A DNA stretch of 64,000 nt. It comes from Mycolicibacterium iranicum. GTDB taxonomy: Bacteria > Actinomycetota > Actinomycetes > Mycobacteriales > Mycobacteriaceae. The translations under genes and the position numbers were made by a program. How positions within the stretch are numbered: the stretch's first letter is position 1; each line of letters starts with the position of its first letter. Of the stretch, positions 25,632-34,383 are shown piece by piece. The stretch is taken from positions 1-64,000 of the forward strand of contig NZ_JACHVU010000011.1 of the NCBI RefSeq assembly GCF_014190915.1. The letters are read 5' to 3'. The notes beneath the pieces are model-generated. The model saw only the letters and a list, made by a program, of their open reading frames with translations, did no database searches and had not been told where the DNA came from.

Positions 25632-26492
25632 CTATACGCCGGTGGCGATCTCCTGCAGCGCGGTGCAGCGGTGTAGAAGTCGGGCCCGCAGCGGGGCGGC
25701 CCGCTCGCTGATCGCCTCTTGGGCGCGGGCGTATTCGCGGCGCCCATCAGGCGTTTCGACGCTGATCGGGGTGAAGCCGTAGGCCCGCAGGTCGTAGGGA
25801 CTGGCCCGCATGTCCAGCACGCGCGCCTCCGCGGCCAGCTCGAGACAGTCCAGCACCAGGTCCGACTCGATCAACGGCCCCAGTTTGAAGGCCCACTTGT
25901 AGAGGTCCATGCCCGCGTGCAGACACCCCGGTTGCTCGGTGGCGAGTTGAGACTCCCGGGTCAGGGGCTGCGCATTCCGTGGCGCCGCCGCGTCGGTGAA
26001 GAACCGGTAGGCGTCAAAATGGCTGCAGCGCAACGGCATCGACTCGACAACGGTATCCGTGCCCTCGGCCCCGAGGCGCAGGGGGACGCGACCGTGCCTC
26101 ACCTCGGGCGTGCGGTAGACCATGGCCCATTCGTGCAACCCGAAACAGTTGAAGCGCGGCGGCCGGGAGCCGGTGGCGCGAAGCAGGTCGGCGATGAACG
26201 TCACAGTGCCGGCGCGAGCCCGCAGATGATCACGCCCGACGGTGACACCCTCGTCGGTGCGGACGTAACCGGCCCGGTCGAGGTAGCGCAGCGCGGCCAC
26301 GCCGTCGAGGGTCACGCCGTACCCGGGGTGCCAGACTCGCAGCTGGCGCGGCCGCAGGCTGTAGTAGGTGAAGAGGAAATCGTGGACCGGATGCGGCTCC
26401 CCGGCCCGCCGGCGTCGCAGATGCGGCTCCAGGAAGTCGTCGGCGCGGCGCTGATGTGCCAGCGCGCGGTCCAGCCAGCGCTCAGCCCCCAC
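25632..26492 (-). CDS. Protein annotated in actinobacteria as 3-methyladenine DNA glycosylase
   Basis: 286 residues from GTG 26492. HPVHDFLFTYYSLRP near residue 36 and CFGLHEWAMVYR near 160 recur in actinobacterial proteins that databases often call 3-methyladenine DNA glycosylase. I cannot identify a helix-hairpin-helix or AAG-type active site, so that label may be inherited rather than shown. It starts 6 bases after the CorC-like gene and may be cotranscribed with the two CNNM genes. Confidence 0.6.
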   Translation of the reverse strand: MGAERWLDRALAHQRRADDFLEPHLRRRRAGEPHPVHDFLFTYYSLRPRQLRVWHPGYGVTLDGVAALRYLDRAGYVRTDEGVTVGRDHLRARAGTVTFIADLLRATGSRPPRFNCFGLHEWAMVYRTPEVRHGRVPLRLGAEGTDTVVESMPLRCSHFDAYRFFTDAAAPRNAQPLTRESQLATEQPGCLHAGMDLYKWAFKLGPLIESDLVLDCLELAAEARVLDMRASPYDLRAYGFTPISVETPDGRREYARAQEAISERAAPLRARLLHRCTALQEIATGV

Positions 26493-26498
26493 CCGCGA

Positions 26499-27560
26499 TC
26501 ACACCCGGTGTGTGCTGTCGCGCACCGTTCCGACGAGGTCCTCGACCAGGTCTTCGAGCGCGATCATCGCGGTGGCGGTGCCGTCGGCGTCGGTGACGAG
26601 CGCGAGGTGGCTGTTGGTCCGGCGCAGCCGCGTCAGCCCGTCGGGGAGCGGCAGGGACGCGGGCACCCGCGGCAGCGGGCGGACCATGGCGGACTCGACG
26701 ACCGCGGCGGCGTCGTAGTCGCCGTTCACCAGCGGAAGCACGTCCTTGATGTGCAGGTAGCCGATGTAGGCGCCACTGCCGTCGGCGACCGGGAACCGGG
26801 AGTACCCCGTCTCGCGCAGAGCCTCCTCCAGCGCGCCGACGGTGGGGCCCGTTCCTTCGTGGGCGACGGGCACGGCGCGGATCTGATGCAGCGGCATGGC
26901 GACGTCGTTGACCACGCGGTTGCGGATCTGCAGCGCGCGGGTCAGGCGCGTGTGCTCCTCGGGGTCCAGCAATCCCTCGGAGAGGGATTCGGCGATCATC
27001 TCCGACAGTTCGACCGTCGACACCGTCACGTCCAGTTCGTCCTTCGGTTCCACACCGAACGCGCGCAGCGTCGCGTTCGCGCACCAGTTGTAGAACGCGA
27101 TGAACGGGCGTGCGATCCGGATGTACACGAGATAGACCGGGATGAGCAGCATAGCCGTCGATTCGGGCCCGGCGATGGCGATGTTCTTCGGGACCATCTC
27201 GCCGAGCAGGACGTGCAACGTGACCACGATCGACAGTGCCACCAGGAAGGACACCGTGTGCAGCAGCGCGTCGGGGATCCCGACGAGGTCGAACGGTTTC
27301 TCCAGCAAGTGCGCCACGGCGGGTTCGGCGACGCGACCCAGCAGGATCGAACAGATCGTGATGCCGAGCTGCGATCCGGCCAGCATCAGCGACAGGTGCT
27401 CGCCGGCCCGGATGACGGTCACCGCGCTGGATTTGCCCTGCTCGGCGAGGGCTTCGAGCCGGTCACGGCGCGCGGAGATGAGCGCGAACTCGGAGGCGAC
27501 GAAAAAGGCGTTGGCGCCCAGCAGGACGAAGGTGAGCAGCACCCCGAAGATGTCACCCAC
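26499..27560 (-). CDS. CNNM/CorC-type membrane protein with CBS domains, Rv1841c-like
   Basis: 353 residues from GTG 27560. A DUF21/CNNM transmembrane region (about 1-140) begins FGVLLTFVLLGANAFFVASEF. It is followed by paired CBS domains, with GYSRFPVADGSGAYIGYLHIKD in the first. CNNM proteins are linked to magnesium or cobalt export. The C-terminal CorC domain seen in the adjacent paralogue is absent. It overlaps that gene by 8 bases, so the two are translationally coupled and may work as a pair. Confidence 0.88.
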   Translation of the reverse strand: MGDIFGVLLTFVLLGANAFFVASEFALISARRDRLEALAEQGKSSAVTVIRAGEHLSLMLAGSQLGITICSILLGRVAEPAVAHLLEKPFDLVGIPDALLHTVSFLVALSIVVTLHVLLGEMVPKNIAIAGPESTAMLLIPVYLVYIRIARPFIAFYNWCANATLRAFGVEPKDELDVTVSTVELSEMIAESLSEGLLDPEEHTRLTRALQIRNRVVNDVAMPLHQIRAVPVAHEGTGPTVGALEEALRETGYSRFPVADGSGAYIGYLHIKDVLPLVNGDYDAAAVVESAMVRPLPRVPASLPLPDGLTRLRRTNSHLALVTDADGTATAMIALEDLVEDLVGTVRDSTHRV

Positions 27561-28926
27561 GGTCGTCCACTCCTTCCGGGGCTTCGCTGCTGCGGCCCAG
27601 TTCGGTGAGCCGGAGCTGGTCGATGCGGCGGCCGTCCATCCGGACGACCGTCGCCAGCCAGCGCACCGGATCCTCCACCGGGCCGTCGGGATCGAACGCC
27701 GTGAGTTCTACGGTTTCGCCCTCGTCGGGGATGTGGCCGAGCTTTTCGAGCACGAGACCGCCGATGGTCTCGTAGTCGCCCTCGGGAGCGCGGAAGGCGG
27801 TGCCCTCGGCGACCTCGTCGATGCGCAGCAGACCGGACACCTGCCAGCCCTGACCCGCCGCGACGACGTCCGGCGGCTCGACATCGTGCTCGTCGCGGAC
27901 GTCTCCGACGATCTCTTCGATGAGGTCTTCGACGGTGACCATCCCCGCGGTGCCGCCGTATTCGTCGACGACCAGCGCCGTCTGGAGCCCGTTGGCGCGC
28001 ACCTCGGTCATCACGGCGTCGCCGTCGAGGGTGGACGGCACCTTGGTGACGGGAAGGACGAGGTCGGCCAGCCTGGTGGTCGAGCGCTCGGCGGCCGGCA
28101 CCTCGAAGACCTGTTTGACGTGGACCATGCCGATGGTCTCGTCGAGGTCGCCGCGGATGACGGGGAAGCGGGAGTGGCCGGTGCTGATCGCGGCCTCGCT
28201 GAGGTCGACGACGGTGTCGTCGGCTTCGAGGGTGTCGATCTTGGAGCGGGGTGTCATGAGTTCCTCGGCCGTGCGATCGCCGAACTGCAGCGAACGGTCG
28301 ACCAGGACGGCGGTGACCGGATCCAGTGAGCCGCTCTGCGCTGACGAGCGCACGAGTGACACCAGTTCCTGGGGGGAGCGGGCGGACCGGAGTTCCTCGG
28401 CGGGCTCGATGCCCAGACGACGCAGGATCCAGTTCGCGGTGCCGTTGGTGAGGCGGATCAGCGGCGTGGCCAGGAACGAGAACGTCAGCTGGATCGGGGC
28501 TGCCCAGCGGGCCGTCGGCACCGGCTTGGCCACGGCGAGGTTCTTGGGGACCAGTTCGCCGAACACCATCGAGATCGACGTGGCGATCAGGATCGCCAGT
28601 GCCAGCGCGATCCCCGAGGCGAAACGCTCCGGAACGTGCAGGGCGGTCAGGCCCGGATGGATGAGGCGCGCGACCACCGGTTCGGCCAGAAAGCCCGTCG
28701 CCAGCGTGGTGATCGAGATGCCCACCTGGGCCCCGGAGAGCTGAGTCGAGAGGGTGCGGTGGGCGCGCTGCACCATCTGGTCGCGACGGTCACCGGAGCG
28801 CACGTTGGCTTCGACGGTGCTGCGCTCGAGTGCGGTGAGGGAGAACTCCGCGGCGACGAACACGGCGGTGCCCGCGGTCAGCAGGACGAAGGCCAGCAGG
28901 GACAGCAGCGACATCGCGAGGTTCAT
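27553..28926 (-). CDS. CNNM/CorC-type membrane protein, Rv1842c-like
   Basis: About 457 residues from ATG 28926, with GGAG 7 bases upstream. Transmembrane DUF21 domain (about 1-180), then two CBS motifs (HSRFPVIRGD, LVVDEYGGTAGMV), then a C-terminal CorC/HlyC transporter-associated domain with GDYETIGGLVLEKLGHIPDEG. This is the complete CNNM layout, for divalent-cation transport or its control. Same order as Rv1842c-Rv1841c in M. tuberculosis. Confidence 0.9.
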   Translation of the reverse strand: MNLAMSLLSLLAFVLLTAGTAVFVAAEFSLTALERSTVEANVRSGDRRDQMVQRAHRTLSTQLSGAQVGISITTLATGFLAEPVVARLIHPGLTALHVPERFASGIALALAILIATSISMVFGELVPKNLAVAKPVPTARWAAPIQLTFSFLATPLIRLTNGTANWILRRLGIEPAEELRSARSPQELVSLVRSSAQSGSLDPVTAVLVDRSLQFGDRTAEELMTPRSKIDTLEADDTVVDLSEAAISTGHSRFPVIRGDLDETIGMVHVKQVFEVPAAERSTTRLADLVLPVTKVPSTLDGDAVMTEVRANGLQTALVVDEYGGTAGMVTVEDLIEEIVGDVRDEHDVEPPDVVAAGQGWQVSGLLRIDEVAEGTAFRAPEGDYETIGGLVLEKLGHIPDEGETVELTAFDPDGPVEDPVRWLATVVRMDGRRIDQLRLTELGRSSEAPEGVDDRG

Positions 28927-29245
28927 CGCATCGCTCCGGGCGCGTAGCGGCCGGTCGAAGAGCCGGGTCGGGGGCCCGGCCACCTAGGGGACGGCTCGGC
29001 CTCGCAGGGTTCGTGGTCGGCCCGCTCGGCGGCTGTGGCCGGCTCGGATGGGCTTCCACCCAGTGCCTGCGGCACCTGGTCCCTTTCGTCTGAGTGGCCG
29101 TCGCGCACAGACAGATGCGCGAAATCGGCTGATTGTCAACATATGTTAGCCGACTATCGGCGACGTCCCACCGAGCCGTTTCAGTTAGTCACACTAAATT
29201 CACAGGAATGGTAGTTTCGTGCGCACACCGAGCGAAAGGCACCAG
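28927..29245. other. Divergent promoter region, CorC-like gene / iron transporter
   Basis: 319 bases without a gene. It contains AACATATGTT (a perfect 10-base palindrome) and TTAGT-cac-ACTAA (5-base arms) before the iron-transporter lipoprotein. Neither matches the 19-base IdeR consensus well; the best 19-base window I could align matches about 11 positions. The operators are therefore unassigned. Confidence 0.5.
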
Positions 29246-30274
29246 ATGGCGATCTCGATCACCCGGTTGGCGGGGGCACTCGGAGCGGTGGCCGCGATGG
29301 TGGCGTTCAGCGGCTGCGGATCACAACCCGAAGCCGACAGCGCCGACAAGATCGTCGTCTACTCCGGCCGCAGCGAGGATCTCATCAAGCCTCTGATCGA
29401 GCAGTTCAGTGCCGACACCGGCATCCAGGTGGAGGCCCGGTATGCCAGCTCGGGCGAGCTGGCCGCCCAGTTGATCACCGAGGGCGACAAGTCGCCCGCC
29501 GACGTGTTCCTGTCCCAGGACGCCGGCGCCCTCGGCGCGGTGTCCAAGGCGGGCCTGCTCGCACCGATCGACGCCGAGACGCTGGCCGTCGTTCCGAAGC
29601 AGTACTCGGCCGCCGACGGAACGTGGGTCGGCGTCTCGGGCCGGGCGCGCGTCGTCGTCTACAACCCCACGCTGGCGCCCAATCCGCCCGACACCATCGA
29701 CGGACTTCTCGCCCCGGAATGGAAGGGCAAGATCGGTTTCGCCCCGAGCAACGCGTCGTGGCAGTCCTTCGTCACCGGGCTTCGGGTGGTGCGCGGCGAG
29801 GACGGCGCAGAACAATGGTTGCGCGCGTTCAAGGCGCAGGATCCGCAGGCCTTCGAGAACAACGTCGCCGTGCGCGATGCCGTGGACTCCGGTCAGGTCG
29901 CACTCGGCCTGGCGAATCACTACTACCTCTACGAGCTGATCCACGCCAAAGGCCCCGACGCCGTGGTGGCCGAGAACAAGTTCATGGCCGCCGGCGACCC
30001 CGGCGGGCTGGTCAACGTCGCCGGCGTGGGCGTCCTGAAGACGGCGCCCAATCCCGAAGGCGCCCAGCGGTTCGCCTCCTACCTGGTGGGGGAGTCGGCG
30101 CAGAAGTACTTCGCCGAGGAGACGATGGAGTACCCGCTCATCGCGGCGGTGGCCCCGTCGGCCGAGATGCCGCCCCTGGCCGACCTGCAACCCCCCGCGG
30201 TGGATCTCTCACAACTCGACGACATCGAGGCCACCCAGGAGCTGCTGGTCGACACCGGCTTGTTGACGAACTGA
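29246..30274 (+). CDS. Ferric-iron ABC transporter, binding lipoprotein
   Basis: About 342 residues. ATG 29246 has AAGG upstream and opens a lipoprotein signal with FSGC as lipobox, placing the protein on the outer face of the membrane. IVVYSGRSEDLIKPL, SSGELAAQL and the PADVFLSQDAGALG region are typical of FbpA/AfuA-type periplasmic ferric-iron binding proteins. The C-terminal YPLIAAV region also fits. It heads a three-gene operon with permease and ATPase. Iron is the likely cargo; the metal-coordinating Tyr residues should be tested by alignment. Confidence 0.9.
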   Translation: MAISITRLAGALGAVAAMVAFSGCGSQPEADSADKIVVYSGRSEDLIKPLIEQFSADTGIQVEARYASSGELAAQLITEGDKSPADVFLSQDAGALGAVSKAGLLAPIDAETLAVVPKQYSAADGTWVGVSGRARVVVYNPTLAPNPPDTIDGLLAPEWKGKIGFAPSNASWQSFVTGLRVVRGEDGAEQWLRAFKAQDPQAFENNVAVRDAVDSGQVALGLANHYYLYELIHAKGPDAVVAENKFMAAGDPGGLVNVAGVGVLKTAPNPEGAQRFASYLVGESAQKYFAEETMEYPLIAAVAPSAEMPPLADLQPPAVDLSQLDDIEATQELLVDTGLLTN

Positions 30275-30278
30275 CCCG

Positions 30279-31829
30279 GTGACCGGCACCGCCGGGCCGG
30301 CCCCGGGTCGTCCGCCCGCCTCACTGCTGCTGCCGGCCCTGGCAGTGTCGGCATGCACGCTGATACCGCTGGTCTATCTCGTCGAACGAGCACTGGAACG
30401 CGGCTGGTCGTTCGTCGCCGCCGAGGTCCTCCAGCCCCGCACCGCGGATCTGGTGGCGCGGTCCCTGCTGCTGGTCGGCGTCGTCACCGGCGCGTGTGTC
30501 GTGCTCGGCGTCGGCCTGGCGGTGCTGGTGACCCGCACCGACCTGCGGGGCCGGCGCGTCCTCGCGGTCGTGCTGACGCTGCCGTTGGCGATGCCGAGTT
30601 ATCTGCTCGCCTACCTGTGGGTGTCGGCCTACCCGGGCGTCGCCGGATTCTGGGGCGCGGCCCTGGTCCTGACCCTGGTCAGTTATCCGCTGGTGCTGCT
30701 CACCACGATGGCGGCGCTGGCCCGGGTGGATCCCGCCCAGGAGGAGGTCGCGCGCTCACTCGGGCTCGGCGGTGTCGCCGTGCTGTTCCGGGTGACGCTG
30801 CGCCAGAGCCGCGCCGCGATCGCCGCGGGCGCACTGTTGGTGGCGCTGTACGTGCTCAGCGACTTCGGCGCCGTCGCCGCCATGCGATTCGAGGCGTTCA
30901 CGTGGGTCATCTACGGGGCGTACCGGTCCGGGTTCAACCCGTCACGCGCGGCCGTGCTGTCGCTGGTGCTGATGGTCTTCGCGGTGATCCTTGTGGTCGC
31001 CGAACACCGGGCCCGCGGGTTGGCCGCCGCGTCGCGGATCGGGGGCGGCGCGCCACGTCCCGCCCCCCTCAACCGGCTCGGCCGATGGGGGTGGGCCGCG
31101 ATGGCGGTGCCCGCCGCGGTGGTGGCGGCCGCGCTCGTGGTCCCCGGCGTCGAGCTCGCCGAATGGCTGTCGGCCGCGGGCGCCCGCTGGGACGTCGGGG
31201 AGTGGGCGAGCGCCCTCGGGTCGACGGTCTGGCTGTCGGTCGCCGCCGCGGTGGTGTCCACTGCGGCGGCACTGCCGCTGGGCGTGCTCGCGGCGCGCCA
31301 CCGCGACCGGGCCACCCGGGCCCTGGAGGGTGCGAGCTATGTCGCCCACGGCCTGCCGTCGATCGTGATCGCGATCTCGATGGTGTCGCTCGGCGTCCTG
31401 TTGTTGCGGCCGATCTACCAGCGCGAGCCGCTGCTGATCCTGGCCTATACGGTGCTGTTCGTGCCCATGGCGATCGGTTCTCTGCGCTCGGCGGTCGAAT
31501 CTGCGCCCATCCGGCTCGAAGAGGTCGCCCGGTCGCTGGGCCGCGCGCCCGTGCGCGCGTTCACCACGGTGACGGCCCGGGTGGCCCTTCCCGGTATTGC
31601 CGCGGGTGCGGCGCTGGTGCTGCTGACCTGCATGAAAGAGCTCCCGGTCACGCTGCTGCTGCATCCCACGGGCACCGACACCCTCGCCACCCGGCTGTGG
31701 GGGTACAGCGCGATCAGCGACTACTCCGCCGCGGCCCCCTACGCCGTCGCGCTGCTGCTGTTCGCGGCGGCCCCCACCGCCGTCCTGGGCATGTGGAGCT
31801 CGAATACCGTGAGGGCGCACAGTGACTGA
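30279..31829 (+). CDS. Ferric-iron ABC transporter, fused permease
   Basis: 516 residues from GTG 30279, 4 bases after the binding lipoprotein. About twelve membrane segments in two repeated halves, each carrying an EAA-type loop for the ATPase: EEVARSLGLGGVAVLFRVTL near 155 and EEVARSLGRAPVRAFTTVTA near 410. This is the FbpB-type double permease. The stop overlaps the ATPase start by 8 bases, so translation is coupled. Confidence 0.93.
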   Translation: MTGTAGPAPGRPPASLLLPALAVSACTLIPLVYLVERALERGWSFVAAEVLQPRTADLVARSLLLVGVVTGACVVLGVGLAVLVTRTDLRGRRVLAVVLTLPLAMPSYLLAYLWVSAYPGVAGFWGAALVLTLVSYPLVLLTTMAALARVDPAQEEVARSLGLGGVAVLFRVTLRQSRAAIAAGALLVALYVLSDFGAVAAMRFEAFTWVIYGAYRSGFNPSRAAVLSLVLMVFAVILVVAEHRARGLAAASRIGGGAPRPAPLNRLGRWGWAAMAVPAAVVAAALVVPGVELAEWLSAAGARWDVGEWASALGSTVWLSVAAAVVSTAAALPLGVLAARHRDRATRALEGASYVAHGLPSIVIAISMVSLGVLLLRPIYQREPLLILAYTVLFVPMAIGSLRSAVESAPIRLEEVARSLGRAPVRAFTTVTARVALPGIAAGAALVLLTCMKELPVTLLLHPTGTDTLATRLWGYSAISDYSAAAPYAVALLLFAAAPTAVLGMWSSNTVRAHSD

Positions 31830-32907
31830 GCCGACCACCGCGTCCGTCACCGCCCGCGGGGTCAGTAAGTCGTTCGGCGGGCGGGCCGTGCTGCAGGGCA
31901 TCGATCTCGACATGCCCGCCGGCTCGCTCACCGCGGTGCTCGGCCCGTCGGGCTGCGGAAAGACCACGCTGCTGCGCATCCTGGCCGGGTTCGAGAACCC
32001 CGACGCAGGAACCGTCACCATCGCCGGGGAGACGGTGGCCGCGCCGGGGGTGAGCGTCCCGGTCCACCGGCGCCGCGTCGGGTTGATGCCGCAGGAGGGC
32101 GCGCTGTTCCCGCACCTGAGCGTGGGCGAGAACGTCGCGTTCGGACTGGGCCGTTCCGCCCGCCGGGGGTCCGGCGCGGAGGTCGCGCACTGGCTGGACG
32201 TCGTCGGGCTCGACGGCCTGGCCGAGGCCCGGCCCCACGAGATCTCCGGGGGCCAGCAGCAACGCGTGGCGCTGGCGCGGGCCCTGGCCGCCAGGCCGCG
32301 GGTGCTGTTGCTCGACGAGCCGTTCGCCGCCCTGGACGCCGGGCTGCGCACGCGGGTGCGCGAGGACATCGCGTCGATCCTGCGCGATGCGGGCACCACG
32401 GCCATCCTGGTCACCCACGACCAGTCCGAGGCGCTGTCGCTGGCCGACTCCGTCGCGTTGCTCACCGGCGGCGTCGTCGCCCAGCACGGCACCCCCGCCG
32501 ATCTGTACCACCGCCCCAGCACGCTGGCCAACGCCCGATTCGTCGGCAGCACAGTCGAAGTCGCCGGTATCGCAGACGCAGGCGCCGTGCACACGGCCCT
32601 GGGTGCGTTACGGCCCCGGCTGCCGGTTGCCGACGGGCCGGCGGTGGTGGTGCTGCGTCCCGAACAGCTGCGGTTCGGGGTGGCAGGGTCGGGGTCGCCG
32701 GCCCGGGTCACCGCCTGCCGCTTCTACGGCGCCGACACCGTCGTGCACGTCGCGCTCAGCGACGGCACCGCGCTGCAGCTGCGCAGCCCCGGCTCGACGA
32801 GCCTCGACGACGGCACCCAGGTCGCAATCGAGATAGCGGGTGACGTGCTCGCCTACCCATCACCAACCGGTGGGCAGCGGGTGTCCCTCAGCGAAGCCGG
32901 CAGCTGA
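31822..32907 (+). CDS. Ferric-iron ABC transporter, ATP-binding subunit
   Basis: 361 residues from GTG 31822. Walker A GPSGCGKTT, Q-loop MPQEGALF, signature SGGQQQRVALARAL, Walker B VLLLDEP and the switch HD in VTHDQSE are all intact. A C-terminal regulatory TOBE-like domain (about 245-361) is typical of FbpC/PotA-type subunits. Its last 48 bases overlap the end of guaB1 on the other strand. The operon appears inserted between Rv1842c-like and guaB1 relative to M. tuberculosis. Confidence 0.94.
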   Translation: MTEPTTASVTARGVSKSFGGRAVLQGIDLDMPAGSLTAVLGPSGCGKTTLLRILAGFENPDAGTVTIAGETVAAPGVSVPVHRRRVGLMPQEGALFPHLSVGENVAFGLGRSARRGSGAEVAHWLDVVGLDGLAEARPHEISGGQQQRVALARALAARPRVLLLDEPFAALDAGLRTRVREDIASILRDAGTTAILVTHDQSEALSLADSVALLTGGVVAQHGTPADLYHRPSTLANARFVGSTVEVAGIADAGAVHTALGALRPRLPVADGPAVVVLRPEQLRFGVAGSGSPARVTACRFYGADTVVHVALSDGTALQLRSPGSTSLDDGTQVAIEIAGDVLAYPSPTGGQRVSLSEAGS

Positions 32908-34296
32908 CTGGACCCCGAGCACCACCTTGTCGTGCAGCTCGGGAAGCGTCGTCGCCCCGACGTAGGTGCAGGTGCTGCGCACCCCGGAGGTGATGTGGTC
33001 GATGAGGTCCTCGACGCCCCCGCGTGAGGCGTCGAGAGCCATGCGCGAGGTCGAGATGCCCTCTTCGAACAACCCCTTGCGCGCGCGGTCGAACGCACTG
33101 TCGGCGGCGGTGCGCGCGGCGACGGCCCGCTTGGAGGCCATCCCGTAACTCTCCTTGTAGGGCTGGTTCTCGCGGTCGTGCATGAGGTCGCCGGGTGATT
33201 CGTAGGTGCCGGCGAACCACGATCCGATCATCACGTTGGACGCACCGGCGGCCAGGGCCAGCGCCACGTCGCGAGGGTGTCGCACACCGCCGTCGGCCCA
33301 CACATGACCGCCGAGTTCCCGTGCTGCGGAGGCACATTCGACGACCGCCGAGAACTGCGGCCGGCCCACGCCGGTCATCATGCGGGTGGTGCACATCGCG
33401 CCCGGTCCGACGCCGACCTTCACGATCGTCGCGCCGGCGTTGATCAGGTCGCGGGTGCCCTCGGCCGAGACGACGTTGCCCGCGGCCAGGGGCAGGCCGA
33501 GGTCCATCGCCGCCACCGCCTCGATCGCGTCGAGCATCTTGCGCTGATGGCCGTGGGCGGTGTCGATGACGAGCAGGTCGGCGCCCGCCTCGGCCAGATC
33601 GCGGGCCTTGGCCCCGACGTCGCCGTTGATGCCGACGGCGGTCGCGATGCGCAGACGGCCCTTGGCGTCGACAGCCGGTGTGTAGATGCCTGCGCGGACC
33701 GCGCCGGTGCGGGTCAGCACACCGGCCATCGAGCCGTCGGCCTCGGTGAGCACCGCGACGTCGACGAGCGCGTGCTCCAGCAGGTCGAACACCTTGCGGG
33801 GCTCGGTACCGACGGGCGCGGTGACGAAGTCCGAGAGGGCGACGTCGCGCACCCGGGTGAAGCGGTCCACCCCGTGGCAGGCGGCCTCGGTGACGAGCCC
33901 GACGGGACGGTTGTCGGCGACGACGACCGCCGCACCGTGGGCGCGCTTGTTGATCAGCGCGCACGCGTCGGACACGGAGTCGTCGGGGGACAGGATGACC
34001 GGGGTGTCGACGACGGTGTCGCGGCTCTTGACGAAATCGACGGTGTGCGCGACCGCGGACAGCGGCAGGTCCTGGGGAAGGACCACGATGCCACCGCGGC
34101 GGGCCACCGTCTCGGCCATCCGGCGGCCGGCCACCGCGGTCATGTTGGCCACCACGACCGGGATCGTCGTCCCCGAACCGTCGACGGTGGACAGGTCCAC
34201 GTCGAAGCGCGACGGCACGTCCGAGCGTCCCGGGACGACGAAGACGTCGTTGTAGGTCAGGTCGTACGGCGGCCGGTGGCCATCGAGGAACTTCAC
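32860..34296 (-). CDS. guaB1: GuaB1, IMPDH-family GMP reductase with CBS domains
   Basis: 478 residues from GTG 34296, close to the 479 of M. tuberculosis GuaB1. The IMPDH-type barrel carries the catalytic Cys in GPGAMCTTRMMTGVG and the phosphate loop region ADGGVRHPRD; a CBS pair lies at about 95-205. Mycobacterial GuaB1 has been reported to act as a GMP reductase, returning GMP to IMP, rather than as an IMP dehydrogenase. Position next to gnd matches Rv1843c-Rv1844c. Confidence 0.92.
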   Translation of the reverse strand: MKFLDGHRPPYDLTYNDVFVVPGRSDVPSRFDVDLSTVDGSGTTIPVVVANMTAVAGRRMAETVARRGGIVVLPQDLPLSAVAHTVDFVKSRDTVVDTPVILSPDDSVSDACALINKRAHGAAVVVADNRPVGLVTEAACHGVDRFTRVRDVALSDFVTAPVGTEPRKVFDLLEHALVDVAVLTEADGSMAGVLTRTGAVRAGIYTPAVDAKGRLRIATAVGINGDVGAKARDLAEAGADLLVIDTAHGHQRKMLDAIEAVAAMDLGLPLAAGNVVSAEGTRDLINAGATIVKVGVGPGAMCTTRMMTGVGRPQFSAVVECASAARELGGHVWADGGVRHPRDVALALAAGASNVMIGSWFAGTYESPGDLMHDRENQPYKESYGMASKRAVAARTAADSAFDRARKGLFEEGISTSRMALDASRGGVEDLIDHITSGVRSTCTYVGATTLPELHDKVVLGVQSAAGFAEGHPLPTGW

Positions 34297-34383
34297 GACC
34301 CCGAGTCTAGTGGCGTCGCCTCACCCGCCGAGCAGACGCGAACCCGTGCGACACGCGGGCGACACGCCGGAGTGGCGGTGAGA

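Noticed and set aside
29110..29215. IdeR box for the iron ABC transporter
   Set aside because: Best alignment to the 19-base consensus matched about 11 positions, too weak to claim.
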